From assembly GCA_009926065.1 (NCBI GenBank), contig RFPP01000023.1, positions 1 through 33,749 of the forward strand: DNA of 33,749 bases, given 5' to 3'. The notes beneath the pieces were generated by a model that was given only the letters and a program-made list of their open reading frames with translations, was not told where the DNA came from and searched no databases. A program made the position numbers and the translations under genes. This stretch comes from Flavobacteriaceae bacterium. Its GTDB lineage: Bacteria > Bacteroidota > Bacteroidia > Flavobacteriales > Flavobacteriaceae. Below, one piece after another: positions 8,688-16,713 of the stretch (position 1 is its first letter; each line of letters opens with the position of its first letter).

Positions 8688-10280
8688 ATGCCAAAAAAAA
8701 TAACACTACTATTATTGTTTTCATTAGTAATTTCAGGCTATTCTCAACGCAATGTGGTGTTGATTATTGCGGATGACTTAGGTAGAGATTATTTTGATAT
8801 TTATTCCGATCATGTTCCTAGTGTTGTTAATTTAACCAACGTAAGAAGACTTTTAACACGCGGCGTTGTGTTTAATAACGCTTGGTCAAATCCGTTATGT
8901 TCCCCTACAAGAGCAGGCATTTTAATCGGAAAGTATAGTTTTAGAACGGGTGTTGGTGATGTAATCGATGGCTCAAACACAAAACTGAGTCTGAATGAAA
9001 CTATTATTCCTAAAATGCTGAATTTATTTTCTCCAAACGGAATTTCAAAGGTTTGCATCGGAAAATGGCACGTGACTACTTCTGCTCCAGCAGGATATAA
9101 TTATCCAAATACAATGGGTTACGATCACTACGAAGGGAATTTGTCAGGTGCTTTAGGACAGCCGGGGCAATTGGCAATTGGATATGATAATTGGACAAAA
9201 ATTACCAATGGGGTGAGCTCCAATTGTAAAAATTATGCCACAACAGAAAATGTAAATAACGCAATTTCTTATATAAATAGTCAGCCGGCAACCAAGCCGT
9301 TTTATTTGTATTTGGCATTTAATGAACCTCACACTCCGTATCATTTACCTCCAGCAAATTTGATTACCAATACCTCTCTTTCAGGTTTACAAGCAGATAT
9401 TACCGCAAATCCTGTTCCTTATTTTCAAGCGATGGTCGAAGCGATGGATAAAGAAATTGGTCGCTTTTTTGACTATTTAATAAGCTCTGGAAAATGGGAT
9501 ACTACCGATATTATTTTTATCGGCGACAACGGCGATGATCCATTGGTGGCGCAATCGAGTCCTTCAAAAGGGAGTATATATCAAGCTGGGGTTACCGTTC
9601 CATTCATAATTTCAGGTCCAGATGTGGTAAACCCAAATAGAACTAGCAATGCGTTAGTGAATACTGCAGATATTTTTGCGACGATTTTAGAACTTTTTGG
9701 TGACGGCAATTGGAGAACCAGCATTCCAACAACAACGGTAAATAGCAAAAGTTTGATGCCAATTCTATTAAACCAAGCTACAACTGTAAGACCATTGGAA
9801 TTTTCAGAGATTTTCAAACTTGCACCAACATCTGGTGATGGGAAAGCGATTCGAAATGCAGATTATAAATTAATGAAATTTGATAACAGAACAGCGAAAT
9901 TCTTCAATTTAACAAATAGCCCTAATGAAACTGCCTCACGCGATTTAATAACCGGAACTTTAACAACAACGCAAATTAACAATTACAATTATTTGTGTAA
10001 TGAAATGACAAATTTAGTTGAAGGAACTTCGTTTTGTAACACTTTAGGGGTAAATAATGATGAATCACTAATTAATGTAAGCCCAAACCCATTTCATAAT
10101 TTTATCACTATAAAGTCAACTTTAGGAAATGAGAATAATAAACTGTATTCTAATTTAGGTCAACTTAATTACGAAGGTAATGCTATTGAAACTCAAGATT
10201 TTTCATCTTTAGGAAATGGAATTTATTTCTTGAAAATAATTGATAAATCCACTTCAACAATTAAACTAATAAAAGAATAA
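8688..10280 (+). CDS. T9SS-exported type I sulfatase
   Basis: 530-residue arylsulfatase-family hydrolase with signal peptide 1-19. Motifs: IADDLG with metal-binding Asp29-Asp30; CSPTRAGILIGK, where Cys71 is the residue converted to formylglycine (C-x-P-x-R type); GKWH; and GDNGDD for the C-terminal metal ligands. The family cleaves sulfate esters, often on algal or host polysaccharides. The C-terminal tail (NVSPNPFHNF to STIKLIKE) is a T9SS sorting domain with SPNP in place of YPNP. No maturation enzyme (FGE or anaerobic sulfatase-maturing enzyme) lies in the window, so activation must depend on a gene elsewhere. Substrate is unknown, and no glycoside hydrolase or SusCD pair is beside it. hupE-like starts at the base after its stop codon. 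Confidence 0.9.
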   Translation: MPKKITLLLLFSLVISGYSQRNVVLIIADDLGRDYFDIYSDHVPSVVNLTNVRRLLTRGVVFNNAWSNPLCSPTRAGILIGKYSFRTGVGDVIDGSNTKLSLNETIIPKMLNLFSPNGISKVCIGKWHVTTSAPAGYNYPNTMGYDHYEGNLSGALGQPGQLAIGYDNWTKITNGVSSNCKNYATTENVNNAISYINSQPATKPFYLYLAFNEPHTPYHLPPANLITNTSLSGLQADITANPVPYFQAMVEAMDKEIGRFFDYLISSGKWDTTDIIFIGDNGDDPLVAQSSPSKGSIYQAGVTVPFIISGPDVVNPNRTSNALVNTADIFATILELFGDGNWRTSIPTTTVNSKSLMPILLNQATTVRPLEFSEIFKLAPTSGDGKAIRNADYKLMKFDNRTAKFFNLTNSPNETASRDLITGTLTTTQINNYNYLCNEMTNLVEGTSFCNTLGVNNDESLINVSPNPFHNFITIKSTLGNENNKLYSNLGQLNYEGNAIETQDFSSLGNGIYFLKIIDKSTSTIKLIKE

Positions 10281-10853
10281 ATGACCTGGTTTGAATCGAT
10301 TATTACCTATTTTCAACTAGGTTTCTCACATGTTATTCCTTTAGGTTTTGATCATATTCTATTTATATTGACATTGTTTTTTTTGAGTTCCAATCTAAAA
10401 ACGATGTTGATTCAATGCTCCATTTTTACACTTGCGCATAGTTTTTCATTGGCTTTAGCCGCATCGGGATTGATCATTCCAAATGCAAATATTGTGGAAC
10501 CTTTAATTGCACTTTCTATTTTATTCAATGCAATTGAAAACATCGTTCACGACAAAATAAACCCATGGAGATTAGTTTTAATATTTGGTTTTGGATTAAT
10601 CCACGGATTAGGATTTGCGAAAGCACTAAATGAAATCGGAATGCCAAAAGGTCAATTTTTCACTTCACTTTTGTTTTTCAATATTGGGGTTGAAGTGGGT
10701 CAAATAACGGTCATTGGATCCGCCTATTTTTTAATTAGCAAATGGTTTAGTAAAAAGATATGGTATAAAGAAAGGATCGTTTATCCTATTTCTACAATAA
10801 TTGCTTGCATAGCTTTGTATTGGGTAATTGATAGAATTTTATTTCCAATTTAG
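10281..10853 (+). CDS. HupE/UreJ family integral membrane protein
   Basis: 190 residues, about six hydrophobic helices. Conserved-looking family motifs: GFDHILFIL (about residue 20), TLAHSFSLALA, NAIENI, IHGLGFA and FNIGVEVGQI. HupE/UreJ proteins were named for nickel supply to hydrogenase or urease, and some relatives move nickel or cobalt, but this short form (UreJ_2-like) has no settled substrate. It is the only gene of the seven-gene run without a signal peptide or T9SS tail, and starts with zero spacing after the sulfatase. That suggests a membrane partner for the exported enzymes, for example metal supply or regulation. No hydrogenase or urease genes are in view. Its stop codon overlaps that of the convergent mntH gene. 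Confidence 0.85.
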   Translation: MTWFESIITYFQLGFSHVIPLGFDHILFILTLFFLSSNLKTMLIQCSIFTLAHSFSLALAASGLIIPNANIVEPLIALSILFNAIENIVHDKINPWRLVLIFGFGLIHGLGFAKALNEIGMPKGQFFTSLLFFNIGVEVGQITVIGSAYFLISKWFSKKIWYKERIVYPISTIIACIALYWVIDRILFPI

Positions 10854-12721
10854 TTTTTTACAATCAATAATGGAATGCCAATTTTATGGCGTAATTTATC
10901 TACGGTAGTTCCGAAAAGTAGGTCCTTAAATCCTGTATGTCCGTGAGTACCCATCACTAAAACATCAAAATCACCTTCATTAATAATAGACGGAATTACA
11001 GAATTTGGCTTTCCAAAGCCTAATTTTATAGCAACACTAATTCCTTTTTTAGATAATATTTCTTTGTATTCCTCCAATAATTTTTCGTCAATTAAAGTTT
11101 CATGGTCGTCAATATTCTCCCCATAAACCATTGCTCCTACCGTTTCTACCACGTGAATCAAAGTGTAATTTGCTTCAGCACCACCCAACTGAAAAGCGTT
11201 ATTTAATGCAGATTCATCAGCGCTCGAAAAATCAACTGCAACAGCAATGTTTTTACGTGTGTAGTTATCGTTTTTAGAAAATTGTAACTTTAAATTGTGT
11301 GGTGAATGGTTCTCAATTTCGAGTTTTGTTTTAGAAATAAACGGTTTAAAAACTATATAGAGTAACAATAGTAAGAACCCAAAAGCTATAGGAACTACCG
11401 TAAACCATAATAAAATAGGATTCTCTGAAGTGGTTAACCAACCATTAATTTCATCAAATACCAATTTTATATTCAACGAAACGATGATAATTGCCACCAA
11501 CCACGATACTATTTTTGTAGTTCGACTAATGTGGAATCCTTTCATTTTACTTTTATCACTCACAAAATGAATCAAAGGAATAATTGCAAATCCGAGTTGT
11601 AAGCTCAAAATCACTTGACTGAAAATCAACAGTTTTCCGGTAACCGCTTCTCCAAAAATGGTGATTACAATTACAGCAGGAACAATAGCAATTAATCGGG
11701 TTAGAATTCGGCGAACCCAAGGTTGAATTCTTAAATTCAAATAGCCTTCCATCACTATTTGACCTGCTAAAGTACCTGTAATTGTTGAACTTTGACCCGC
11801 TGCAATTAATGCAACTGCAAATAAAATGGGAGCATATTTACTTCCTAAAAGCGGCTCTAAAAATCGGTGCGCATCTTGAATTTCAGCGACTTCATACATC
11901 CCATTTTTGTAAAATGTGGCTGCAGCCAATATTAAAATAGCAGCATTAACGAAGAAAGCTAAATTGAGCGCAATAGTAGAATCTATTAAATTGTATTTCA
12001 GGGCTTGCTTAATTCCTTTATTGGTTCTTTCGAATTTGCGTGTTTGTACCAAAGAAGAATGCAAATATAAATTGTGTGGCATCACGGTGGCGCCTATTAT
12101 ACCAATGGCAATATACAAAGCTGCTGAATTGGGTAATGAAGGAATTAATCCATAAAAGACTTTGCCCACTTCAGGCTGTGCTAAAAACATCTCAAAAATA
12201 AATGAAATACCAATAATTAGTACCAAAACAATTATGAAAGCTTCCATTTTTCTAATACCTTTATTGATCAGAAAAAGCAATAAAAAAGTATCTAAAACAG
12301 TGATTAAAACCCCTTCCATTAAGGGAATATCAAATAATAAATTAATTCCGATAGCCATACCTAACACCTCAGCTAAATCACAAGCGGCTATAGCAATTTC
12401 TGCTAAAAAATATAAGATGTAATTCACCAAAGGCGAATAGGTTTCTCGGGAAGCTTGAGCCAAATCTCGCTGGGTGACAATTCCTAAACGGGCACTCAAA
12501 CTTTGTAATAACAATGCCATCAAATTACTCATCAATAAAACCCAAAGCAAAGCATAACCAAACTGACTTCCGCCAGCAATATCGGTAGCCCAATTTCCGG
12601 GATCCATATAACCCACACTAATTAAATAAGCAGGTCCAAAAAAGGCAAGCAGCTTTCTAAACCCCGTTTTTTTATTTAGGGTAAAAACCGATTCATGAAC
12701 TTCTTCAAGTGATTTGCTCAT
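10850..12721 (-). CDS. mntH: Nramp-family divalent metal (Mn/Fe) transporter fused to a universal stress protein domain
   Basis: 623 residues, about 200 longer than a standard MntH. The N-terminal part (about 20-460) is an Nramp importer with about 11 membrane helices. The helix-1 motif DPGN (Asp40, Asn43) and helix-6 MPHN (Met214) are intact; these are the metal ligands of proton-coupled Mn/Fe importers. After a linker, residues 489-623 form a universal stress protein domain (IAVAVDFSSADES at its start) with a complete ATP-binding motif G-x2-G-x9-G-T at about 591-606. Such fusions occur in Bacteroidetes and may couple transport to nucleotide state, though this is not proven. mntR lies 3 bases upstream on the same strand, which supports manganese. 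Ends convergent with hupE. Confidence 0.9.
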   Translation of the reverse strand: MSKSLEEVHESVFTLNKKTGFRKLLAFFGPAYLISVGYMDPGNWATDIAGGSQFGYALLWVLLMSNLMALLLQSLSARLGIVTQRDLAQASRETYSPLVNYILYFLAEIAIAACDLAEVLGMAIGINLLFDIPLMEGVLITVLDTFLLLFLINKGIRKMEAFIIVLVLIIGISFIFEMFLAQPEVGKVFYGLIPSLPNSAALYIAIGIIGATVMPHNLYLHSSLVQTRKFERTNKGIKQALKYNLIDSTIALNLAFFVNAAILILAAATFYKNGMYEVAEIQDAHRFLEPLLGSKYAPILFAVALIAAGQSSTITGTLAGQIVMEGYLNLRIQPWVRRILTRLIAIVPAVIVITIFGEAVTGKLLIFSQVILSLQLGFAIIPLIHFVSDKSKMKGFHISRTTKIVSWLVAIIIVSLNIKLVFDEINGWLTTSENPILLWFTVVPIAFGFLLLLLYIVFKPFISKTKLEIENHSPHNLKLQFSKNDNYTRKNIAVAVDFSSADESALNNAFQLGGAEANYTLIHVVETVGAMVYGENIDDHETLIDEKLLEEYKEILSKKGISVAIKLGFGKPNSVIPSIINEGDFDVLVMGTHGHTGFKDLLFGTTVDKLRHKIGIPLLIVKN

Positions 12722-12724
12722 AAT

Positions 12725-13378
12725 TTAACGTAATTTAATATAAAGGTTTTCAGCTATTTTATTTGAAATGGAAATAATCTCTGAATTCAAATTAATGGTG
12801 AAAGAATGATCAAATTTTTCAGAGGAAATTACCCTTATGGGAACTCCTAAAAATATATTTCTTTTATCTAAATATTGCAAAAACTCAACTGATGAATTTT
12901 TAACTCCAACACATATATAATCTTGATTGAATTCTGCTTCTGATAATAATAATTTTTCTATATTTTTAATTTCTCCATTTTCATTTGGAATGGGGTCTCC
13001 ATGTGGGTCAAATGATGGAAAACCAAGATATTCGTCTAATTTATCTACTAATTTTTCAGATTTTATATGCTCTAATTCTTCCGCAATTTCATGAACCTCA
13101 TCCCATGAGAAATTTAATTTTTCCACTAAAAACACTTCCCATAAACGATGTTTTCTAACAATCATTTTTGCACAAAGCAATCCGTTTTCTGTTAATGTTA
13201 CGCCTTGATATTTTTGATAAGAAACCATATCTTTTTCTGATAATTTCTTCAACATATCTGATACAGAAGAAGCTTTTGTGTCTAACATTTCTGCAATAGC
13301 ATTAGTATTTACCCCATTGGGAGATACTAAAGATAAATGATAGATTACCTTGATATAATTTTCTTCTGAAATAGTCAT
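12725..13378 (-). CDS. mntR: DtxR/MntR family metal-dependent transcriptional repressor
   Basis: 217 residues from the ATG at 13378; a TTG seven codons upstream was rejected because family members begin at MTISEENY. N-terminal winged helix (about 1-65, with TKASSVSDMLKKL as recognition helix), dimerisation/metal domain (about 66-140, with RKHRLWE, EIAEELEHI and GFPSFDPHGDPIP) and a C-terminal FeoA/SH3-like domain. His77, Glu100, Glu103 and His104 match metal ligands; Glu100 stands where DtxR/IdeR have a cysteine, which favours Mn over Fe. However, the residues I align with MntR Asp8 and Glu11 read Asn and Lys, so specificity is not certain. Likely represses its own operon (mntR-mntH) and the divergent genes through the palindrome at 13432-13451. 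Confidence 0.88.
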   Translation of the reverse strand: MTISEENYIKVIYHLSLVSPNGVNTNAIAEMLDTKASSVSDMLKKLSEKDMVSYQKYQGVTLTENGLLCAKMIVRKHRLWEVFLVEKLNFSWDEVHEIAEELEHIKSEKLVDKLDEYLGFPSFDPHGDPIPNENGEIKNIEKLLLSEAEFNQDYICVGVKNSSVEFLQYLDKRNIFLGVPIRVISSEKFDHSFTINLNSEIISISNKIAENLYIKLR

Positions 13379-13396
13379 CTTTAAACTTTTATCATA

Positions 13397-13404
13397 CAAA
13401 TTTA
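13397..13404 (-). promoter_or_regulatory. Putative mntR-mntH promoter -7 element (TAAATTTG)
   Basis: Minus-strand TAAATTTG, a match to TAnnTTTG, centred about 22 bases before the mntR ATG. No clear -33 TTTG is present; an AAAGTTTTTA stretch lies at the right distance. The palindrome at 13432-13451 is about 28 bases farther upstream. Confidence 0.45.
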
Positions 13405-13431
13405 AATGATATTTTTAATAATAAAAACTTT

Positions 13432-13451
13432 TTTTTAGATTTGTCTAAAAA
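13432..13451. promoter_or_regulatory. Palindromic operator, probable MntR/DtxR box, containing the -7 element of the rightward promoter
   Basis: TTTTTAGA-TTTG-TCTAAAAA: perfect 8-base inverted arms with a 4-base spacer. The rightward -7 box TAGATTTG (13436-13443) is embedded in it, so a bound repressor would block the promoter of the gene starting at 13459. It lies in the divergent gap of an mntR gene, exactly where an MntR box is expected. No published consensus was checked; identity as the MntR site is inference from position and symmetry. Confidence 0.6.
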
Positions 13452-13458
13452 TTATTTT

Positions 13459-14202
13459 ATGAGAAATAAATTACTGCTTTTTTTGTTTTTTCAAACAATT
13501 ATTGTTTCTGCACAACAAATTGAGCCTTTACAAGCAGACAGACCCGATCAAACTGAAACACCATTTCTTGTACCTGTAGGAATGTTTCAGGTAGAAACGG
13601 GATTTTCATTTCAAAAAAACGATGCGTTTAGTAATACAAATGCGCTCCCATCAACTCTTTGGAAATATGGACTCAACAATAATTTTGAATTACGTTTAAT
13701 AACTACTTTTACATCTGAAAACAACCAAAATGAAACTACTTCGGGTTTAAACCCCGTATTAGTTGGATGTAAAATAAAAATTAGTGATGAAAAAGGATTT
13801 GTTCCTAAAACATCATTTATTGGACATTTTTCTATTCCAAATCTATCTTCTAAACCTTATCAAGGTGATTATTATGCCCCCGAATTTAGGTTTGTAATGC
13901 AACACACTTTGACAGATAAAATTACTTTTAGTTATAATTTAGGAGCCGAATGGGACGGATTTTCTGCGGAACCCACATTTATTTATACTATAACATCGGG
14001 CTTTTCATTAACAAACAAATTTGGTTTTTATATAGAATCTTTTGGTTTTGCTCCACAAAACGATATGGCTAATCATAGTTTTGACGGCGGAATTACCTAT
14101 TTGATAAACGATAATTTTATGTTAGATTTATCTTCGGGCTTTGGAGTTACTAATAATGCCCCAAAAAATTATTTTGCTGTTGGATTTTCATTCCGAATTT
14201 AA
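13459..14202 (+). CDS. Outer-membrane channel-like beta-barrel (transporter/MetA-pathway family)
   Basis: 247 residues from ATG 13459; an upstream TTG at 13441 lies inside the operator and promoter and was rejected. Signal peptide (LLLFLFFQTIIVSAQQ), then the family hallmark LQADRPDQTETPFLVPVGMF, followed by alternating beta strands with aromatic ends, finishing in FAVGFSFRI as expected for an outer-membrane barrel. This matches the transporter family often annotated 'putative MetA-pathway of phenol degradation', a name that says little about function. Its position divergent from mntR-mntH, with a shared palindromic operator over its promoter, suggests a role in metal entry across the outer membrane. 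That role is inferred from context only. Confidence 0.75.
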   Translation: MRNKLLLFLFFQTIIVSAQQIEPLQADRPDQTETPFLVPVGMFQVETGFSFQKNDAFSNTNALPSTLWKYGLNNNFELRLITTFTSENNQNETTSGLNPVLVGCKIKISDEKGFVPKTSFIGHFSIPNLSSKPYQGDYYAPEFRFVMQHTLTDKITFSYNLGAEWDGFSAEPTFIYTITSGFSLTNKFGFYIESFGFAPQNDMANHSFDGGITYLINDNFMLDLSSGFGVTNNAPKNYFAVGFSFRI

Positions 14203-14242
14203 ATATAATTTTAAGCACTGTTTATACCTGCATATTATTTTT

Positions 14243-14266
14243 CCATTTGAAAATGGTTAATTAACC
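14243..14266. repeat. Two overlapping short palindromes downstream of the barrel gene
   Basis: CCATTT-GA-AAATGG (14243-14256) overlaps GGTTAATTAACC (14255-14266). They lie 41 bases after the barrel gene's stop and could act as a weak terminator, although no long T-run follows directly. They may also be operator-like sites for the downstream receptor. Function is undecided. Confidence 0.3.
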
Positions 14267-14351
14267 CTTTACATCTAGAATTCCTGTTGCTACTTTTTTT
14301 TCTAAAAAATTGAATTTAAAAATACAAATGTTAATTTTTTTATATTTTGTT

Positions 14352-14391
14352 ATTTTTAATTTGTCTAAATAAGTATAAGGGATTAAATTTG
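14352..14391 (+). promoter_or_regulatory. Promoter of the TonB-dependent receptor with an overlapping degenerate operator
   Basis: -33 element TTTG at 14360-14363 and -7 element TAAATTTG at 14384-14391, separated by 20 bases, close to the Bacteroidetes optimum. The stretch ATTTGTCTAAA around the -33 element repeats 11 bases of the palindrome at 13432-13451, keeping the TTTG spacer and right arm; the left arm is degenerate. This suggests control by the same repressor. Confidence 0.55.
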
Positions 14392-14419
14392 CACTCCTAA
14401 TTAATTATATAAATAAAAA

Positions 14420-16651
14420 ATGAAATATTTCCTTTTGGTATGTGTGTGTTTAATAACTTTTCAATTTCATGCCCAAGAATTACATTTTCAACAAGAGGAC
14501 ACTATCAAGAATTTGCCTCCCGTGGTTATAACTTATAAAATTCAAAGCCCTGAAAGAATGCCTGAAATTAAAGATAATATACTTTTTTCTGGGAAAAAAA
14601 ATGAGGTATTAAAACTATCTAATATTAACGGTAACTTTATAACTAATAATTCAAGAGAAACTTTTTCAAGAATTCCTGGAGTTTCTATATGGGAAAATGA
14701 AGGTTCTGGAATTCAAATCAATATAGGTCTACGAGGTTTAAGTCCAAATAGAAGCTGGGAACTAAATACAAGACAAAACGGATATGACATTTCTTCTGAT
14801 GTTTTTGGATATCCAGAAGCATATTATAATCCACCTTTAGAAGCAGTTCAAAGTATAGAACTGATAAGAGGTGGGGCTTCATTGCAATTTGGACCACAAT
14901 TTGGCGGAATGTTAAATTATATTCTTAAAAGAGAAACTAAGAAAGAGTTTTCATTTGAAACACAAAACTCTGTGGGTAGTTATGGGTTAATGAGCAGTTA
15001 TAATGCAATAGGAGGAAACTCAAATAAATTCTCGTACTACATTTATAACCATTCTCGAAGTGCCGATGGATGGAGAAAAAATAGCGAATATAATATTAGA
15101 AATTCACATGCTTTTGTAGAATATCGATTTGATGAGAATACAAAAATTAACGCTGAATACACTAATATGGATTATAAAATGAAACAGCCAGGCGGATTAA
15201 CTGATGGACAATTCATGCAAAATTCACAACAATCCTTAAGAGACAGAAACTGGTTCGGCACTCCCTGGAATTTATTCTCAATACAATTTGATACTAAAAT
15301 AAACGACTATTTTACATCAAACACAAAAATATTTGGATTAATTGGCCAAAGAAATAGTGTTGGTTTTATAGCTACACCAAATATTATAGATGAAATAAAT
15401 TTGGCAACAAACGACTATTCAAACCGAAGAGTTGACAGAGATTTTTATAGAAATTTTGGAATTGAAAATAGAAATGTTTTTAGTTATAATTTAGGTAAAA
15501 CTTCACACAATTTGGCCTTTGGAACTCGGATATATAAAGCATCTACTAAAAGAAAACAAGACGGTAAAGGAACCACAGGAAATGATTTTGATTTATACAT
15601 TAACGGTTCTTATCCTAGAGATTTAGATTTCGTTACAGAAAATTTGGCAATTTTTGCTGAAAATCAATTCCGATTGAATGAAAAATTAAGTGTAACTCCT
15701 GGTTTAAGATTAGAAAATATAAATTCTATAGGACAAGGATTATTTGGAATTATCGATGCAAATAATATTGCTTTACCTCAAAAAAATTTAATAAGAAATA
15801 AAGCATTATTTGGTATAGGAATGGAATATAAAATTGCTAAAACTAATATATATGCAAACATTACACAAGCTTACAGACCAGTTCTATTTTCTGATTTAAC
15901 ACCATCCGCAGTAACAGATGTCATCGATCCAAATATAAAAGATGCAAGCGGATATAATGCAGATATAGGATTTAGAGGAAGTGTCAATAACTATTTAAAT
16001 TTCGACTTTAGTTTGTTTTATTTAAACTATAACAATAGAATTGGTGGTGTAAGACAATATACAAATAATGATCCCAATCAGGGTACTTATCTATTTAGAA
16101 CAAATTTAGGTGAAACTGTAAACAAAGGAATTGAAAGTTTTTTCAATCTTAACATTACAAGCATGTTAGAAATCGAAAAAAAATATGGAAATGTTGACTT
16201 TTTTGCTACTATGAGTTTTATTGATAGCCGTTATACCAACTATAAGGTATATTCTTCCTCTGGAATTCCGCCAAACGCAACAATCACAACAACTGACTTA
16301 TCAGGAAATAGGGTAGAAAATGCTCCAAGATACATACACAATTTTGGACTTTCATGGGGCAAAAAAAACATTTCGACTACCTTACAGTGTAGAATATCTG
16401 GAAAAATTTTTACTGATGCAAACAATACAACAGCTCCATCAACTAATGGTGTGACAGGATTACTTGATGGTTACAAAGTATTTGATTTATCAGCAGAATA
16501 TAAATTTTTTCAATATTATAATATCAGAGCAGGGATCAATAATATATTTAATGAAAAATATGCAACCCGCCGCTCATCGGGCTATCCAGGACCTGGCATT
16601 CTTCCGGGTGAATCAACGACGTTTTATATTTCGATTGGAGCAAAAATATAA
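14420..16651 (+). CDS. TonB-dependent outer-membrane receptor, FecA-like
   Basis: 743 residues. Signal peptide 1-18 (FHAQ). No N-terminal carboxypeptidase-like domain, so not SusC type. Plug domain about 70-180 with NNSRETFSRIPGVSIWEN, NIGLRGLSPNRSWE, VFGYPEAYYNPPLEAVQSIE and LIRGGASLQFGPQFGGMLNY, closest in feel to FecA-type ferric citrate receptors. The remainder is a 22-stranded barrel ending in FYISIGAKI. An energised receptor of this type imports metal chelates or free metal ions. Its position next to mntR-mntH and the operator-like sequence over its promoter favour manganese or iron. No FecI/FecR pair is present. Substrate is inference; the family assignment is firm. Confidence 0.9.
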   Translation: MKYFLLVCVCLITFQFHAQELHFQQEDTIKNLPPVVITYKIQSPERMPEIKDNILFSGKKNEVLKLSNINGNFITNNSRETFSRIPGVSIWENEGSGIQINIGLRGLSPNRSWELNTRQNGYDISSDVFGYPEAYYNPPLEAVQSIELIRGGASLQFGPQFGGMLNYILKRETKKEFSFETQNSVGSYGLMSSYNAIGGNSNKFSYYIYNHSRSADGWRKNSEYNIRNSHAFVEYRFDENTKINAEYTNMDYKMKQPGGLTDGQFMQNSQQSLRDRNWFGTPWNLFSIQFDTKINDYFTSNTKIFGLIGQRNSVGFIATPNIIDEINLATNDYSNRRVDRDFYRNFGIENRNVFSYNLGKTSHNLAFGTRIYKASTKRKQDGKGTTGNDFDLYINGSYPRDLDFVTENLAIFAENQFRLNEKLSVTPGLRLENINSIGQGLFGIIDANNIALPQKNLIRNKALFGIGMEYKIAKTNIYANITQAYRPVLFSDLTPSAVTDVIDPNIKDASGYNADIGFRGSVNNYLNFDFSLFYLNYNNRIGGVRQYTNNDPNQGTYLFRTNLGETVNKGIESFFNLNITSMLEIEKKYGNVDFFATMSFIDSRYTNYKVYSSSGIPPNATITTTDLSGNRVENAPRYIHNFGLSWGKKNISTTLQCRISGKIFTDANNTTAPSTNGVTGLLDGYKVFDLSAEYKFFQYYNIRAGINNIFNEKYATRRSSGYPGPGILPGESTTFYISIGAKI

Positions 16652-16713
16652 TTTGTTAAATATTATTTATTAAACTAAAATTAAGCTATTTAACTCGCCA
16701 AATAAATAAAGTG

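Noticed and set aside
1091..10853. Interpretation of the secreted-enzyme run as a polysaccharide utilisation locus
   Set aside because: No SusC/SusD pair, glycoside hydrolase, polysaccharide lyase or hybrid two-component regulator is present; the sulfatase alone does not make it one.
10281..10853. Assignment of the HupE-like protein to hydrogenase or urease maturation
   Set aside because: No hydrogenase, urease or Ni-chaperone genes are in the window; the family name is historical and the context points to the exported enzymes.
13379..13399. Longer mntR start at TTG 13399
   Set aside because: It would add MYDKSLK, which has no family equivalent, and would overlap the -7 promoter element; ATG 13378 fits homologs better.
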